A DNA stretch of 6,673 nt from Promethearchaeota archaeon (GTDB lineage: Archaea; Asgardarchaeota; Lokiarchaeia; Sigynarchaeales; SOKP01): positions 1 through 6,673 of the forward strand of contig JAHLWJ010000248.1 of NCBI GenBank assembly GCA_019057975.1, given 5' to 3'. The notes under the pieces are model-generated. The model searched no databases and was not told where the DNA came from. It worked only from the letters and a program-made list of their open reading frames with translations. Below, in pieces: positions 1 through 6,553 of the stretch. The stretch's first letter is position 1. Each line of letters starts with the position of its first letter. The translations under genes were made by a program, and so were the position numbers.

Positions 1-221
1 TCTTTGTGACTGCTTTTTTGGTTTGTTTTATAGCTTTTTTCTTATTTGGTTTACTGATTCCTACTCTTCAAGAACCATTATCTTTTGCTACTATCGTAAT
101 CTATTCTTTAATCACTAGTGCACTTGCAACAATAATCGAATTAGTTACTCCTAGCACTTTAGATGATTTAACAGTTCCCTTAGGAAGTACCTTAATTATA
201 TATTTATTAACTTTATTATAA
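1..221 (+). CDS. C-terminal fragment of a dolichol/phytol kinase-like (SEC59/VTE5, CTP-transferase superfamily) membrane protein, 5' end outside window
   Basis: Only the last ~73 codons are present; the reading frame is open to the left edge, so the GTG at base 6 is probably an internal valine rather than a start. The protein is very hydrophobic, with about three membrane segments, ending shortly after the last one. The stretch ELVTPSTLDDLTVPL (codons around bases 138-182) resembles the conserved E...DDN-(L/I)-(T/S)VP-L signature near the C-terminus of dolichol kinase, phytol kinase and related CTP-dependent polyprenol kinases. That family phosphorylates long isoprenoid alcohols at the membrane, using CTP in characterised members. 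The lipid operon directly downstream on the same strand fits a role in isoprenoid phosphate supply or salvage, but this is inference. CdsA-type cytidylyltransferases belong to the same superfamily and cannot be excluded without the N-terminus. Confidence 0.7.
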   Translation, partial: FVTAFLVCFIAFFLFGLLIPTLQEPLSFATIVIYSLITSALATIIELVTPSTLDDLTVPLGSTLIIYLLTLL

Positions 222-240
222 TTTTTTTAAAAGTTTTTAA
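222..240 (+). terminator. Oligo-T terminator after the kinase-like gene
   Basis: Immediately after the TAA stop there is a run of seven T (222-228), then a run of five T (234-238), with no stable GC hairpin. Archaeal RNA polymerase terminates on such T-rich non-template tracts. This would separate the kinase-like gene from the lipid operon, although read-through is possible in such a short gap. Confidence 0.45.
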
Positions 241-255
241 TTCGCTTACAATAAT

Positions 256-268
256 CATTAAAAATGTG
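256..268 (+). promoter_or_regulatory. Candidate TATA-like element for the lipid operon
   Basis: The sequence TTAAAAAT (258-265) is centred about 27 bases upstream of the ATG at 289. There is no convincing Shine-Dalgarno motif before that ATG. This spacing is what a leaderless archaeal transcript would show. The region is so AT-rich that a chance match is likely, so the call is tentative. Confidence 0.3.
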
Positions 269-288
269 AAGATTGAAAAACTATTGTC

Positions 289-1683
289 ATGGAAAACATA
301 CAAAAATCGTTTGACGTTATTGTAATTGGAGCTGGTACAGGAGGTACCACTGCTGCGAGGTTCATTGCTAAAAAAGGATTAGATGTATGTTTAATTGATA
401 GAAAACCAAGGGATAGAATAGGGGATAAAATATGTGGTGATGCTGTAGGAAACGAAATTTTCGGTCTTTTAAATATAAACCACCCTAAAAGTGAGGAACT
501 ATCTTGCCATATTAAGGGGATAAAACTATATTCACCAAATCTTAAGAAATGTTTAACTTTAATTGATCCAAAACAAGCAGGATATATTATTAATAGATTG
601 GAATTTGGTCAACGATTATTAAACGAAGCTATTGATGTAGGAATAAAACAGTTTTTAGATAAAACTATGGCTTTAGATTTAATATATAATAATGGAACTG
701 TTAATGGTTTAAAAGTTAAATTAGAAAATGGAGAAAAAAGTGAATTAAAAGCAAAACTAGTAATTGATGCTAGTGGTTTTTATTCTCCTATAAGAAAAAC
801 TATAAGAAGTTCTCTAATTGAAAAAAATATCTCTAAAGAAGATAGTTTATTATGTTATCGAGAAATAATTAAATTTTCACCAAAAGATCAAGAAGTACAA
901 GATCCTGAATATATATCAATTATTCTTGATCAAGAAAAGGCTCCAGGAGGATACATATGGTATTTTCCAAAAAATGAATCCTCGGTTAATATTGGATTAG
1001 GAGCTTTTATGGAATACAAAGGAAAAGTAAAAGATTTTTACCAAAGAAATGTGTTTCAAGAATATATCAAAACATCAAAATATGAAATCATTTCTTCTGG
1101 TGGTGGTGTAGTTCCAGTAAGAAGACCATTATGGTCTTGTGCCGATAATGGTATTATGTTTGTCGGGGATTCGGCTTGTCAAGTGAATCCTCTTCATGGG
1201 GGTGGAATTGATGCATCAATGAGAGCTGGATACTATGCAGCTAATTCAGCAGTTAGTGCTATTGAAAAAGAAGATTATTCAATAAATATGTTATGGGGTT
1301 ATAATCATTCCGTTATGACTAGCTTTGGTGCTGAATTTGCTGCTTTAGATTTACTAAGAATAGTTCTTCAACACCTTTCCAATAACGACATAAATTTTGG
1401 TTTAGAACGCGATTTACTTAGCGGAGAGGAAATCTTAGAAATATCCTCTAAAGGTGGATTAAGCTTATCCTTAGTAAATATGGCAGTTAAAGCATTAAAA
1501 GGAATTTCCCGTCCAAAATTATTATTAAATTTAAATTATCTTAGAATAAAAATGAATGAAATATCTAGACTTTATAAAACTTTTCCAGAAAATATAGCTA
1601 AATTTCCGGAATGGAAGGAAGATGTTATTGGAATTTATGATAAAATAAAAAGAATGATTGTTAATACTAAAAAAAGCAAATAA
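289..1683 (+). CDS. Geranylgeranyl reductase family FAD-dependent oxidoreductase (probable digeranylgeranylglycerophospholipid reductase)
   Basis: This 464-residue flavoprotein probably saturates the double bonds of geranylgeranyl chains in archaeal ether lipids, at the membrane face. An N-terminal Rossmann FAD site is visible as GAGTGG (residues 15-20), followed by an acidic/basic LIDRKP strand end (35-40). The KICGD motif (47-51) matches the K-x-C-G segment of archaeal GGRs, with C49 in the position of their conserved cysteine. YIWYFP (222-227) matches the family's YxWxFP substrate-pocket motif. The second FAD motif is GDSACQVNPLHGGGID (293-308). The length is at the upper end for the family. 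ATG 289 is the only ATG after the in-frame stop at 274. It is first in an operon with the GGGP and DGGGP synthases, which supports a lipid rather than chlorophyll or menaquinone substrate. Paralogues acting on other prenyl groups are common in archaea, so the exact substrate is inferred. Confidence 0.9.
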   Translation: MENIQKSFDVIVIGAGTGGTTAARFIAKKGLDVCLIDRKPRDRIGDKICGDAVGNEIFGLLNINHPKSEELSCHIKGIKLYSPNLKKCLTLIDPKQAGYIINRLEFGQRLLNEAIDVGIKQFLDKTMALDLIYNNGTVNGLKVKLENGEKSELKAKLVIDASGFYSPIRKTIRSSLIEKNISKEDSLLCYREIIKFSPKDQEVQDPEYISIILDQEKAPGGYIWYFPKNESSVNIGLGAFMEYKGKVKDFYQRNVFQEYIKTSKYEIISSGGGVVPVRRPLWSCADNGIMFVGDSACQVNPLHGGGIDASMRAGYYAANSAVSAIEKEDYSINMLWGYNHSVMTSFGAEFAALDLLRIVLQHLSNNDINFGLERDLLSGEEILEISSKGGLSLSLVNMAVKALKGISRPKLLLNLNYLRIKMNEISRLYKTFPENIAKFPEWKEDVIGIYDKIKRMIVNTKKSK

Positions 1684-1690
1684 ATATAAA

Positions 1691-1698
1691 GATGTGAT
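1691..1698 (+). promoter_or_regulatory. Ribosome binding site deciding the GGGP synthase start
   Basis: GATGTGAT contains GTGAT, complementary to the AUCAC part of the archaeal 16S rRNA 3' end, and ends four bases before ATG 1703. It favours this ATG over the in-frame TTG at 1658, which lies inside the preceding gene. Confidence 0.5.
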
Positions 1699-1702
1699 AT
1701 AT

Positions 1703-2521
1703 ATGGTCGATATTGTAATTGATGAATATATTGAAAAAAGCACTTATGAATATGTCCTTAAGAAAATTAATAATGAGGGTGCTTTACATTTCTCCTTAAT
1801 TGATCCAGACCCTTTAAGACAAAGTCCAATTAAAGCCGCAAAAATGGCTAAATATGCTGAAGAAGCTGGTACTGATGCCATTTTAATTGGGGGAAGTACC
1901 GTTTTTGATCAGGCTTTTGTGGATAAGACAATATTAGCAATAAAAGAGAGAGTTAATGTCCCTTTAATCATTTTTCCAGGAGGAATAAGTAATATTTCTC
2001 AACATGCAGATGCTATTTTCTTTATGTCTTTATTAAATTCGTTAGATCCTTATTTCATTATAGGCCAACAAGCCTTAGCTTCATATACAATAAAAACCTC
2101 TAATCTAGAATCCATATCGATGGCTTATTTAATTGTAGAACCGGGTGCAAGTGCGGGGTGGATTGGTAATGCCAAACTATTACCGAGAAATAAACCTAAA
2201 TTAACCACCGCTTATGCTTTAGCAGCAGAAATGATTGGATTTAAAATTATTTATTTAGAAGCAGGTTCAGGCAGTGAAAGAATTCCAAAAGAACATATTG
2301 AAATGTGTTCTAAGATTCTAAATATCCCAATAATTGTAGGTGGAGGAGTTAGTAATAAAGATGATGCGAGATGTTTAGTTGAAGCAGGAGCTGATGTAGT
2401 TGTAATGGGAACATTTCTTGAAAATAATCTTTTAAGAGATAACGGAACATCGTTAAAAGGTATCATAGAGGAAATAAAAAATGCTGGAAAAACACAAAAG
2501 AAGAATTATCTTATAAAGTGA
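1703..2521 (+). CDS. Geranylgeranylglyceryl phosphate synthase (group II type)
   Basis: This 272-residue TIM-barrel enzyme joins geranylgeranyl diphosphate to sn-glycerol-1-phosphate, the first committed step of archaeal ether-lipid synthesis and the step that fixes archaeal glycerol stereochemistry. Visible motifs, in order: LIDPDP (32-37, with the Mg-binding aspartate region), IGGST (62-66), FPGG (91-94), YLIVEPG followed by AGWIGNAK (142-158, typical of group II enzymes), YLEAGSG (184-190, E186 matching the catalytic glutamate), VGGGVS (212-217) and a MGT phosphate-binding turn (235-237). The basic tail (261-272) is unremarkable. ATG 1703 was chosen because the conserved barrel starts about 25 residues later and a GTGAT motif precedes it; an in-frame TTG at 1658 would add 15 residues unlike the family. 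The gene sits 19 bases after the reductase and 27 before the DGGGP synthase, so the three are probably cotranscribed. Bacterial PcrB/heptaprenyl relatives are less similar in context. Confidence 0.94.
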   Translation: MVDIVIDEYIEKSTYEYVLKKINNEGALHFSLIDPDPLRQSPIKAAKMAKYAEEAGTDAILIGGSTVFDQAFVDKTILAIKERVNVPLIIFPGGISNISQHADAIFFMSLLNSLDPYFIIGQQALASYTIKTSNLESISMAYLIVEPGASAGWIGNAKLLPRNKPKLTTAYALAAEMIGFKIIYLEAGSGSERIPKEHIEMCSKILNIPIIVGGGVSNKDDARCLVEAGADVVVMGTFLENNLLRDNGTSLKGIIEEIKNAGKTQKKNYLIK

Positions 2522-2533
2522 AATTCTTGTTTC

Positions 2534-2540
2534 GGGAGGA
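2534..2540 (+). promoter_or_regulatory. Strong Shine-Dalgarno site for the DGGGP synthase
   Basis: GGGAGGA lies eight bases upstream of ATG 2549. It is the strongest ribosome binding site in the window and fixes the start of the third lipid gene. The other operon genes have weak or no such motif. Confidence 0.75.
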
Positions 2541-2548
2541 ATTAATAA

Positions 2549-3421
2549 ATGAAAGTTAAAGACGCAATTGAAATACTCCGACCTCTTAACTGTCTTATGG
2601 GAAGTTTAACTGTTATCATTGGAATTTTAAATACAAGAATTGGAATCAACACATCTACCCTTATTTTTAATATAATTTTAGGTATTTTTACGTACTTTTT
2701 TTTAGCAGGTTCAGGAAACGTTATAAATGATTATTATGATGTAGAAATTGATAAAATAAATCGCCCAGAAAGACCAATTCCAAGAGGTTCAATAACTTTA
2801 AAGCAAGCTAAGACTATATGGATAACCACAGCTCTTGTTGGTATCGTTATAGCGATTTTTCATAGTTTTCTATTTAATATCGGTTATCTAAATGTAATCA
2901 TAGCAATATTTATGGTATTTATTGGATGGTTATATGCTGCTTGGGGTAAAAAGAGTGGATTTATCGGAAATATAATTGTCAGCATATCATTTTCTATTGG
3001 ACTTATCTACGGAGCCATCTTAAATAATTCGGATGTGCCTTTTTATATATATTTCTTCTTTTTAACGTCATTCTTCCTTTTGCTTTCTCGAGAAATTATT
3101 AAGGGGTGTGAGGATATTGAAGGTGATAAAAATGAAGGAGTTAAAACTCTAGCTATAAAGATTGGTATCAAGAAATCTACAAAAATTTCTATGATTTTTG
3201 CAATTTTAGCAATAGCATTCTTTATATTACCTTATTTTACTAATATTCTAAATCCAATATTCTTCTTAATTTCTATGGTTTTCGGTCTAGGAGTTGTTCT
3301 TTATGTTGTAATTATAATGGCAAAACGTAATTTAGTAAGAAAGGATTTTAAAAAAGTTAGTTTAATCATAAAATTAGGAGCATATCTTGGATTAATTGCT
3401 TTCCTCTTTGCAAGTTTTTAA
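2549..3421 (+). CDS. Digeranylgeranylglyceryl phosphate synthase (UbiA prenyltransferase family)
   Basis: This 290-residue integral membrane prenyltransferase transfers the second geranylgeranyl group onto GGGP to make DGGGP. It has about eight or nine hydrophobic helices and the two aspartate-rich motifs of the UbiA superfamily. The first is NDYYDVEID (60-68), followed by the NRPERPIPRG segment (71-80). The second is REIIKGCEDIEGDKNEG (181-197), with D189, E191 and D193 as likely Mg-diphosphate ligands. WLYA (127-130) matches the short conserved stretch before the third helix pair in archaeal members. The length is normal. The start is fixed by a strong ribosome binding site. Its place directly after the GGGP synthase identifies the substrate better than sequence alone, since UbiA homologues also prenylate quinones and haem. 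The last 30 bases overlap the 3' end of the convergent methyltransferase gene. Confidence 0.93.
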   Translation: MKVKDAIEILRPLNCLMGSLTVIIGILNTRIGINTSTLIFNIILGIFTYFFLAGSGNVINDYYDVEIDKINRPERPIPRGSITLKQAKTIWITTALVGIVIAIFHSFLFNIGYLNVIIAIFMVFIGWLYAAWGKKSGFIGNIIVSISFSIGLIYGAILNNSDVPFYIYFFFLTSFFLLLSREIIKGCEDIEGDKNEGVKTLAIKIGIKKSTKISMIFAILAIAFFILPYFTNILNPIFFLISMVFGLGVVLYVVIIMAKRNLVRKDFKKVSLIIKLGAYLGLIAFLFASF

Positions 3422-4831
3422 TAATTCTAATACACTATCAAAATTCTTCTTTTTGATTAAATTAAACAAATTTTCCTTAATCTCTTGACATATTTTGTCA
3501 TAGGGGAATGTCTGAATTAATTTTCTAGTCTGAGTTAAACCTAAATATTTTCTAGTATACTCAGCTTTGGAATATTTATACGTTGTGAGAAATCCACTAT
3601 CTAACTTCTCCCTAAAAGTTTCTAATACAAAATTAAAGTAATCTCTTAACAATTTCTGTTCATCTGGTGTGATAACAGGTTCAAAAAATATTTGAATTGG
3701 ATGAGTTCTATAAGTATTACCAGAAACATAAATTCCATTCACATTAAAATCTTCCGAAACTATTCCTAGCCCAACTCTTCCATTATAAGAGCCCGTATCA
3801 ACTGTTCGAACATATAATATATTAGATTCTACTATACTTTTCAATTTATTATTTATTTGAAGTTTTAATTTATTATATTGATTATTGCGATAGTCGTTTG
3901 CATCAATAACGTCTAATTTGTTATTTCCTTTATTATTCACCACGTCTTTCTTTAATAGATAATACTTAACTATTAACGGTTTTAAAGCCTGATATTCTTC
4001 AAGAAACTCATCAAATTCTGAACCAGCACGATAATTAAATTCTGGTTTAAGTACATAACTCTTCTCTATTATCTTATCTTTTTTTCTAATTTTTATTCCA
4101 CTAAATTCTATGATTTCAGATTTAGGGATTTTTTTCTTCTTGAAAAACCCAATACAGATATTAGTTCCAGTATATTCGAAAATTTTTGTTTCAAAGATAA
4201 ACATCTTATTAATTTTATAGTATTTTAATAAATCTAAACGAAATTTATTCGAAACTGAAGCCCCAAATAGAAAATTGGAAGGGATTATATATATTAAATT
4301 CTCAATGTTATTTCTTAAATCATTTATCATAGCAATTTGATAAAGATCCTGATACCCTTCGTTTTTGCCTTGAAAAAGTTTTAAATACCCCTGAGTCTCT
4401 TTATGCTTTCTTATATACCCTAAATATAAATATGGGGGATTTGTAATATGATATAATGGAAATCGTTCATTTTTTAAAAAGATAGGGAAACTTTCTAAAT
4501 TATTTCGAAGCTTGATGTTATTAGAAGCGACCTCAAAAGGAATTCCATAATTTTTCGCATTTTCTATGCATTTATCTACCATTTCTGGGTGAATATCAAA
4601 TAGATAAATATGTTCTTCAAAAAATTTTATCCGATTTTCAGTAGGAATTAAGTTCAATACTGGTAAAATTAAATTCCCTTCCCCTGCATACAAATCAATC
4701 CATCTAAATTTCCATAATTTCTCTTTTATTTCAGGAAATATATAATTTAGGGAAATATCACTTGAAGTTAAATGGATACCATAAGATCTTCTATATGTAT
4801 TTTCCTCAAGTTCGTTTTTAGTATTTCCCAT
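3392..4831 (-). CDS. Solitary gamma-type DNA adenine-N6 methyltransferase (TaqI/Eco57I-like)
   Basis: This 479-residue protein has the motif order of amino-methyltransferases that modify adenine N6 in DNA. GIHLTSSD (18-25) is in the place of motif X (usually G-x-x-x-TP; here serine replaces proline). IDLYAGEGN (45-53) is SAM-binding motif I, and LFDIHPEMVDKC (77-88) is motif II. ITNPPYLYLG (129-138) contains the catalytic NPPY. IYIIPSNFLFG (180-190) and a TGTNICIGFF strand (221-230) match later core motifs. Residues ~260-479 have no recognised nuclease motif and probably form the target-recognition region. It is shorter than type IIG fusions. No restriction, specificity or phage-defence gene is adjacent, so it may be an orphan modification enzyme or the remnant of a system. 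ATG 4831 has no good ribosome binding site; an AT-rich TATA-like stretch lies about 33 bases upstream. The 3' end overlaps the DGGGP synthase by 30 bases. Confidence 0.82.
   Translation of the reverse strand: MGNTKNELEENTYRRSYGIHLTSSDISLNYIFPEIKEKLWKFRWIDLYAGEGNLILPVLNLIPTENRIKFFEEHIYLFDIHPEMVDKCIENAKNYGIPFEVASNNIKLRNNLESFPIFLKNERFPLYHITNPPYLYLGYIRKHKETQGYLKLFQGKNEGYQDLYQIAMINDLRNNIENLIYIIPSNFLFGASVSNKFRLDLLKYYKINKMFIFETKIFEYTGTNICIGFFKKKKIPKSEIIEFSGIKIRKKDKIIEKSYVLKPEFNYRAGSEFDEFLEEYQALKPLIVKYYLLKKDVVNNKGNNKLDVIDANDYRNNQYNKLKLQINNKLKSIVESNILYVRTVDTGSYNGRVGLGIVSEDFNVNGIYVSGNTYRTHPIQIFFEPVITPDEQKLLRDYFNFVLETFREKLDSGFLTTYKYSKAEYTRKYLGLTQTRKLIQTFPYDKICQEIKENLFNLIKKKNFDSVLELLKTCKEESN
3437..3457 (+). 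terminator. Possible weak terminator of the lipid operon inside the convergent gene
   Basis: ATCAAAA (3437-3443) and TTTTGAT (3451-3457) form a 7-bp inverted repeat around a T-rich loop, giving a T-tract just after the DGGGP synthase stop. These bases also encode methyltransferase residues (K-K-N-F-D), so the pattern may be only coding sequence. It is the nearest T-rich tract downstream of the operon. Confidence 0.25.
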
Positions 4832-4910
4832 ATTTCAATATAAGCAGTACACATACTTCTTATTAATTTTATCAAATTTTTTCTTTTAGAAAACTAATAT
4901 GATTCATTTG

Positions 4911-4948
4911 CTTGAAAAAAATAAAAAAAAAATAAAAAATAAAAAAAT
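4911..4948 (-). terminator. Long oligo-T terminator after the HAAS membrane gene
   Basis: Read on the minus strand, this tract is several runs of 5 to 10 T separated by single A residues, starting about 10 bases after the stop codon of the membrane protein gene. There is no GC hairpin, as expected for archaeal intrinsic termination. It insulates the methyltransferase from the PadR operon. The same bases read as an A-rich low-complexity tract on the + strand. Confidence 0.65.
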
Positions 4949-4958
4949 AGAATTGAAC

Positions 4959-6008
4959 TTAAATTTTGTATTTCTGTAGCTTGTAAATATTATAGAAATT
5001 TTCTATAGTTAAGAGAGCCATACCTGTTATCACTAAAGTCGTTATAGCTCTAAAAGTACCATAAAATTCTGGTGCAACTCCTATATTTTGAAATGTATCA
5101 GAAGGCTCGTCAACTACAATTATTGGAAATATTTCCGGGCGCATCATCATAATTACTGCGATCGAGATTGAACTTAATTTGACAATTATAGTTATAACAT
5201 GAATGATTTGATGAGTGTTGATTTGCCTATTTCCTATTAATCCACGTGTCATGTCAAAAAAACCTTCCGTTATTACAAATAAACTTCCAAATCGCACCAA
5301 TAATAGAAACTCTGGATCTATTAATTTATTCAGTCCGGGAATAGGCTGAATAAATAGAAATAGACCGATTGTTATAAGAATTACGCCACCAATAATTTCT
5401 CCAACAGGTTTAATAAAAGGTTTCAATGGCTTACCTTCTTTAGTTTCATATGCTAAATCCCTTTCCTTTGCGAGTTTAACTTGCTTTTCTTGCTCTTTGA
5501 GTGATTTCTTCGATTTAAAATCTTCAGGGAAATATCCTTGCATTGATAATGCAACGAATATAATAGTAATTACTGCAAAAGCACCAAGAAGCCCTGCTTG
5601 TAATCCTGTAGCAAGGCTATCAACAATCTCCTCCGCACTTATATTTTCAAAAATAACATTGATTATCGGAGTAATGATATTGATTGCGATTATAACCAAA
5701 AATCCAATTATCAATACTTTTATATAAAGTGGCCAGAGTTCTTCTGTTATATATACTTTTGGCGTCCCTCGTCGTTTATATTCTTTTGCGATATTCTCTG
5801 GTGTTCCCATATGATCAATTGCTACCTGAACTGTTTCTAAAGTGGGCTGACCTGTTTTTGATAATTCTTCTGCCTTACTCCAGATGTGATCTTCAAATTC
5901 AGCCAAAATTTCCTTATGTTCCTTCTTTTCTTTTAACCAATCAGGTAATTTTGTTTTTACCTTTTTTAAAAATTCTTTTACTAAGCTTTCCATCTTTTTT
6001 TCACTCAT
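4959..6008 (-). CDS. Polytopic membrane protein with N-terminal HAAS-like domain, partner of the PadR regulator
   Basis: Residues ~6-82 are a soluble helical domain, with FLKKVKTKLP early, acidic EILAEFEDHI in the middle and AIDHMGTPENIAKEYKRRG at the end. The pattern ...LG-x-P-x-x-IA-x-E... is typical of HAAS domains, helical modules found beside PadR regulators. Hydrophobic segments follow at about 94-120, 135-156, 203-221, 268-288 and 318-336, with a weaker one at 236-252, giving five or six membrane passes. A charged cytosolic-type loop (161-200) splits the membrane region. No enzymatic motif was recognised, so the ligand or output is unknown. The start ATG 6008 overlaps the PadR stop as ATGA, and AGAGGT (6017-6022) gives a good ribosome binding site eight bases upstream, favouring it over the internal Met6. 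Inference: it senses a membrane or lipid state and modulates the PadR protein. Confidence 0.72.
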   Translation of the reverse strand: MSEKKMESLVKEFLKKVKTKLPDWLKEKKEHKEILAEFEDHIWSKAEELSKTGQPTLETVQVAIDHMGTPENIAKEYKRRGTPKVYITEELWPLYIKVLIIGFLVIIAINIITPIINVIFENISAEEIVDSLATGLQAGLLGAFAVITIIFVALSMQGYFPEDFKSKKSLKEQEKQVKLAKERDLAYETKEGKPLKPFIKPVGEIIGGVILITIGLFLFIQPIPGLNKLIDPEFLLLVRFGSLFVITEGFFDMTRGLIGNRQINTHQIIHVITIIVKLSSISIAVIMMMRPEIFPIIVVDEPSDTFQNIGVAPEFYGTFRAITTLVITGMALLTIENFYNIYKLQKYKI

Positions 6009-6553
6009 CTTCTTAAACCTCTTGTGTTTAATTCTTGTTCAATATTAAATCCACAAATTGTACAAAATCTTAATTCTAAATTAGAAAGATCGATTTTATT
6101 AGCACACATAGGGCAGTAGAGATATTTATCCTGCTTCAAATTAACTTTAACATCAAATAGCGGAGCAATAGCTTCGGTTAACTTCGAATAAAACCCTACT
6201 AGATGGTTAAAGACTCTTTCGCCATATTCAGTCATACTATAAAATTTCTTTTTTCTCCCTGTTTCTTCTCTTCGAGATTTTATTATTTTTTCTCCTTCAA
6301 GCTTTCTTAATATTGGATAGAGTGTTCCTTCTTCAATAACTAACATCTCATTTGTTTGGTTTGTCAAATCTTTCAGAATTTTATATCCATGGAGTTCTTT
6401 TTCTTCTGATTGCATAATAATTGATAAGATGCAAAGAGAACTAATACCTCGGTTAATTTCTGTTTCTTGCTTTTCAACGTATTCCCTAAACTCTTGTGAT
6501 GCAATTAAAACGTTTGAACCATATTCTTTTACTCGTTTAATAATCGCTACCAA
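6005..6553 (-). CDS. PadR-family transcriptional regulator with C-terminal zinc ribbon
   Basis: This 182-residue protein has a PadR-type winged helix at ~34-115. LHGYKILKDL (54-63), the EGTLYPILRKLE stretch (75-86) with recognition helix, the basic wing REETGRKKKFYSMTEYG (95-111) and the following helix are all family hallmarks. The C-terminus carries CPMC (147-150) and CTIC (164-167), a four-cysteine zinc ribbon not present in classical PadR proteins. The first ~33 residues form an extra charged helix. No ATG is available in frame: TTG 6553 is the only conventional start codon after the in-frame stop at 6599-6601, and the next Met (47) would cut into the first helix of the DNA-binding domain. 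The gene is translationally coupled (ATGA) to the HAAS membrane protein downstream. An inverted-repeat array in its promoter suggests that it represses its own operon. Its inducing signal is unknown. Confidence 0.88.
   Translation of the reverse strand: MVAIIKRVKEYGSNVLIASQEFREYVEKQETEINRGISSLCILSIIMQSEEKELHGYKILKDLTNQTNEMLVIEEGTLYPILRKLEGEKIIKSRREETGRKKKFYSMTEYGERVFNHLVGFYSKLTEAIAPLFDVKVNLKQDKYLYCPMCANKIDLSNLELRFCTICGFNIEQELNTRGLRR
6017..6022 (-). promoter_or_regulatory. Ribosome binding site of the HAAS membrane gene
   Basis: AGAGGT on the minus strand, inside the last codons of the PadR gene and eight bases before ATG 6008, matches five of six bases of GGAGGT. It supports this ATG as the start and independent reinitiation at the ATGA overlap. 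Confidence 0.55.

Noticed and set aside
6..221. A complete 71-residue small membrane protein starting at GTG 6
   Set aside because: The frame stays open to the window edge and the sequence resembles the C-terminus of a longer kinase family, so a truncated gene is more likely.
1658..1702. TTG at 1658 as start of the GGGP synthase
   Set aside because: It lies within the reductase gene, adds 15 residues with no family similarity and has no ribosome binding site. ATG 1703 follows a GTGAT motif and gives a normal N-terminus.
1531..1743. 70-codon minus-strand ORF
   Set aside because: It is antisense to the reductase end and GGGP synthase start, its composition is that of reversed AT-rich coding DNA, and it has no recognisable domain.
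2251..2466. 71-codon minus-strand ORF
   Set aside because: It mirrors the conserved YLEAGSG and VGGGVS coding region of the GGGP synthase and has no motif of its own.
3392..4831. Fused restriction-modification (type IIG) protein
   Set aside because: The length of 479 residues is short for such fusions, and no PD-(D/E)xK, HNH or GIY-YIG pattern could be picked out.
5497..6016. Two plus-strand ORFs (5497-5727 and 5729-6016) with hydrophobic residues
   Set aside because: They are antisense to the HAAS membrane gene. Their hydrophobicity is a reading of its codons on the opposite strand, and neither has a ribosome binding site.
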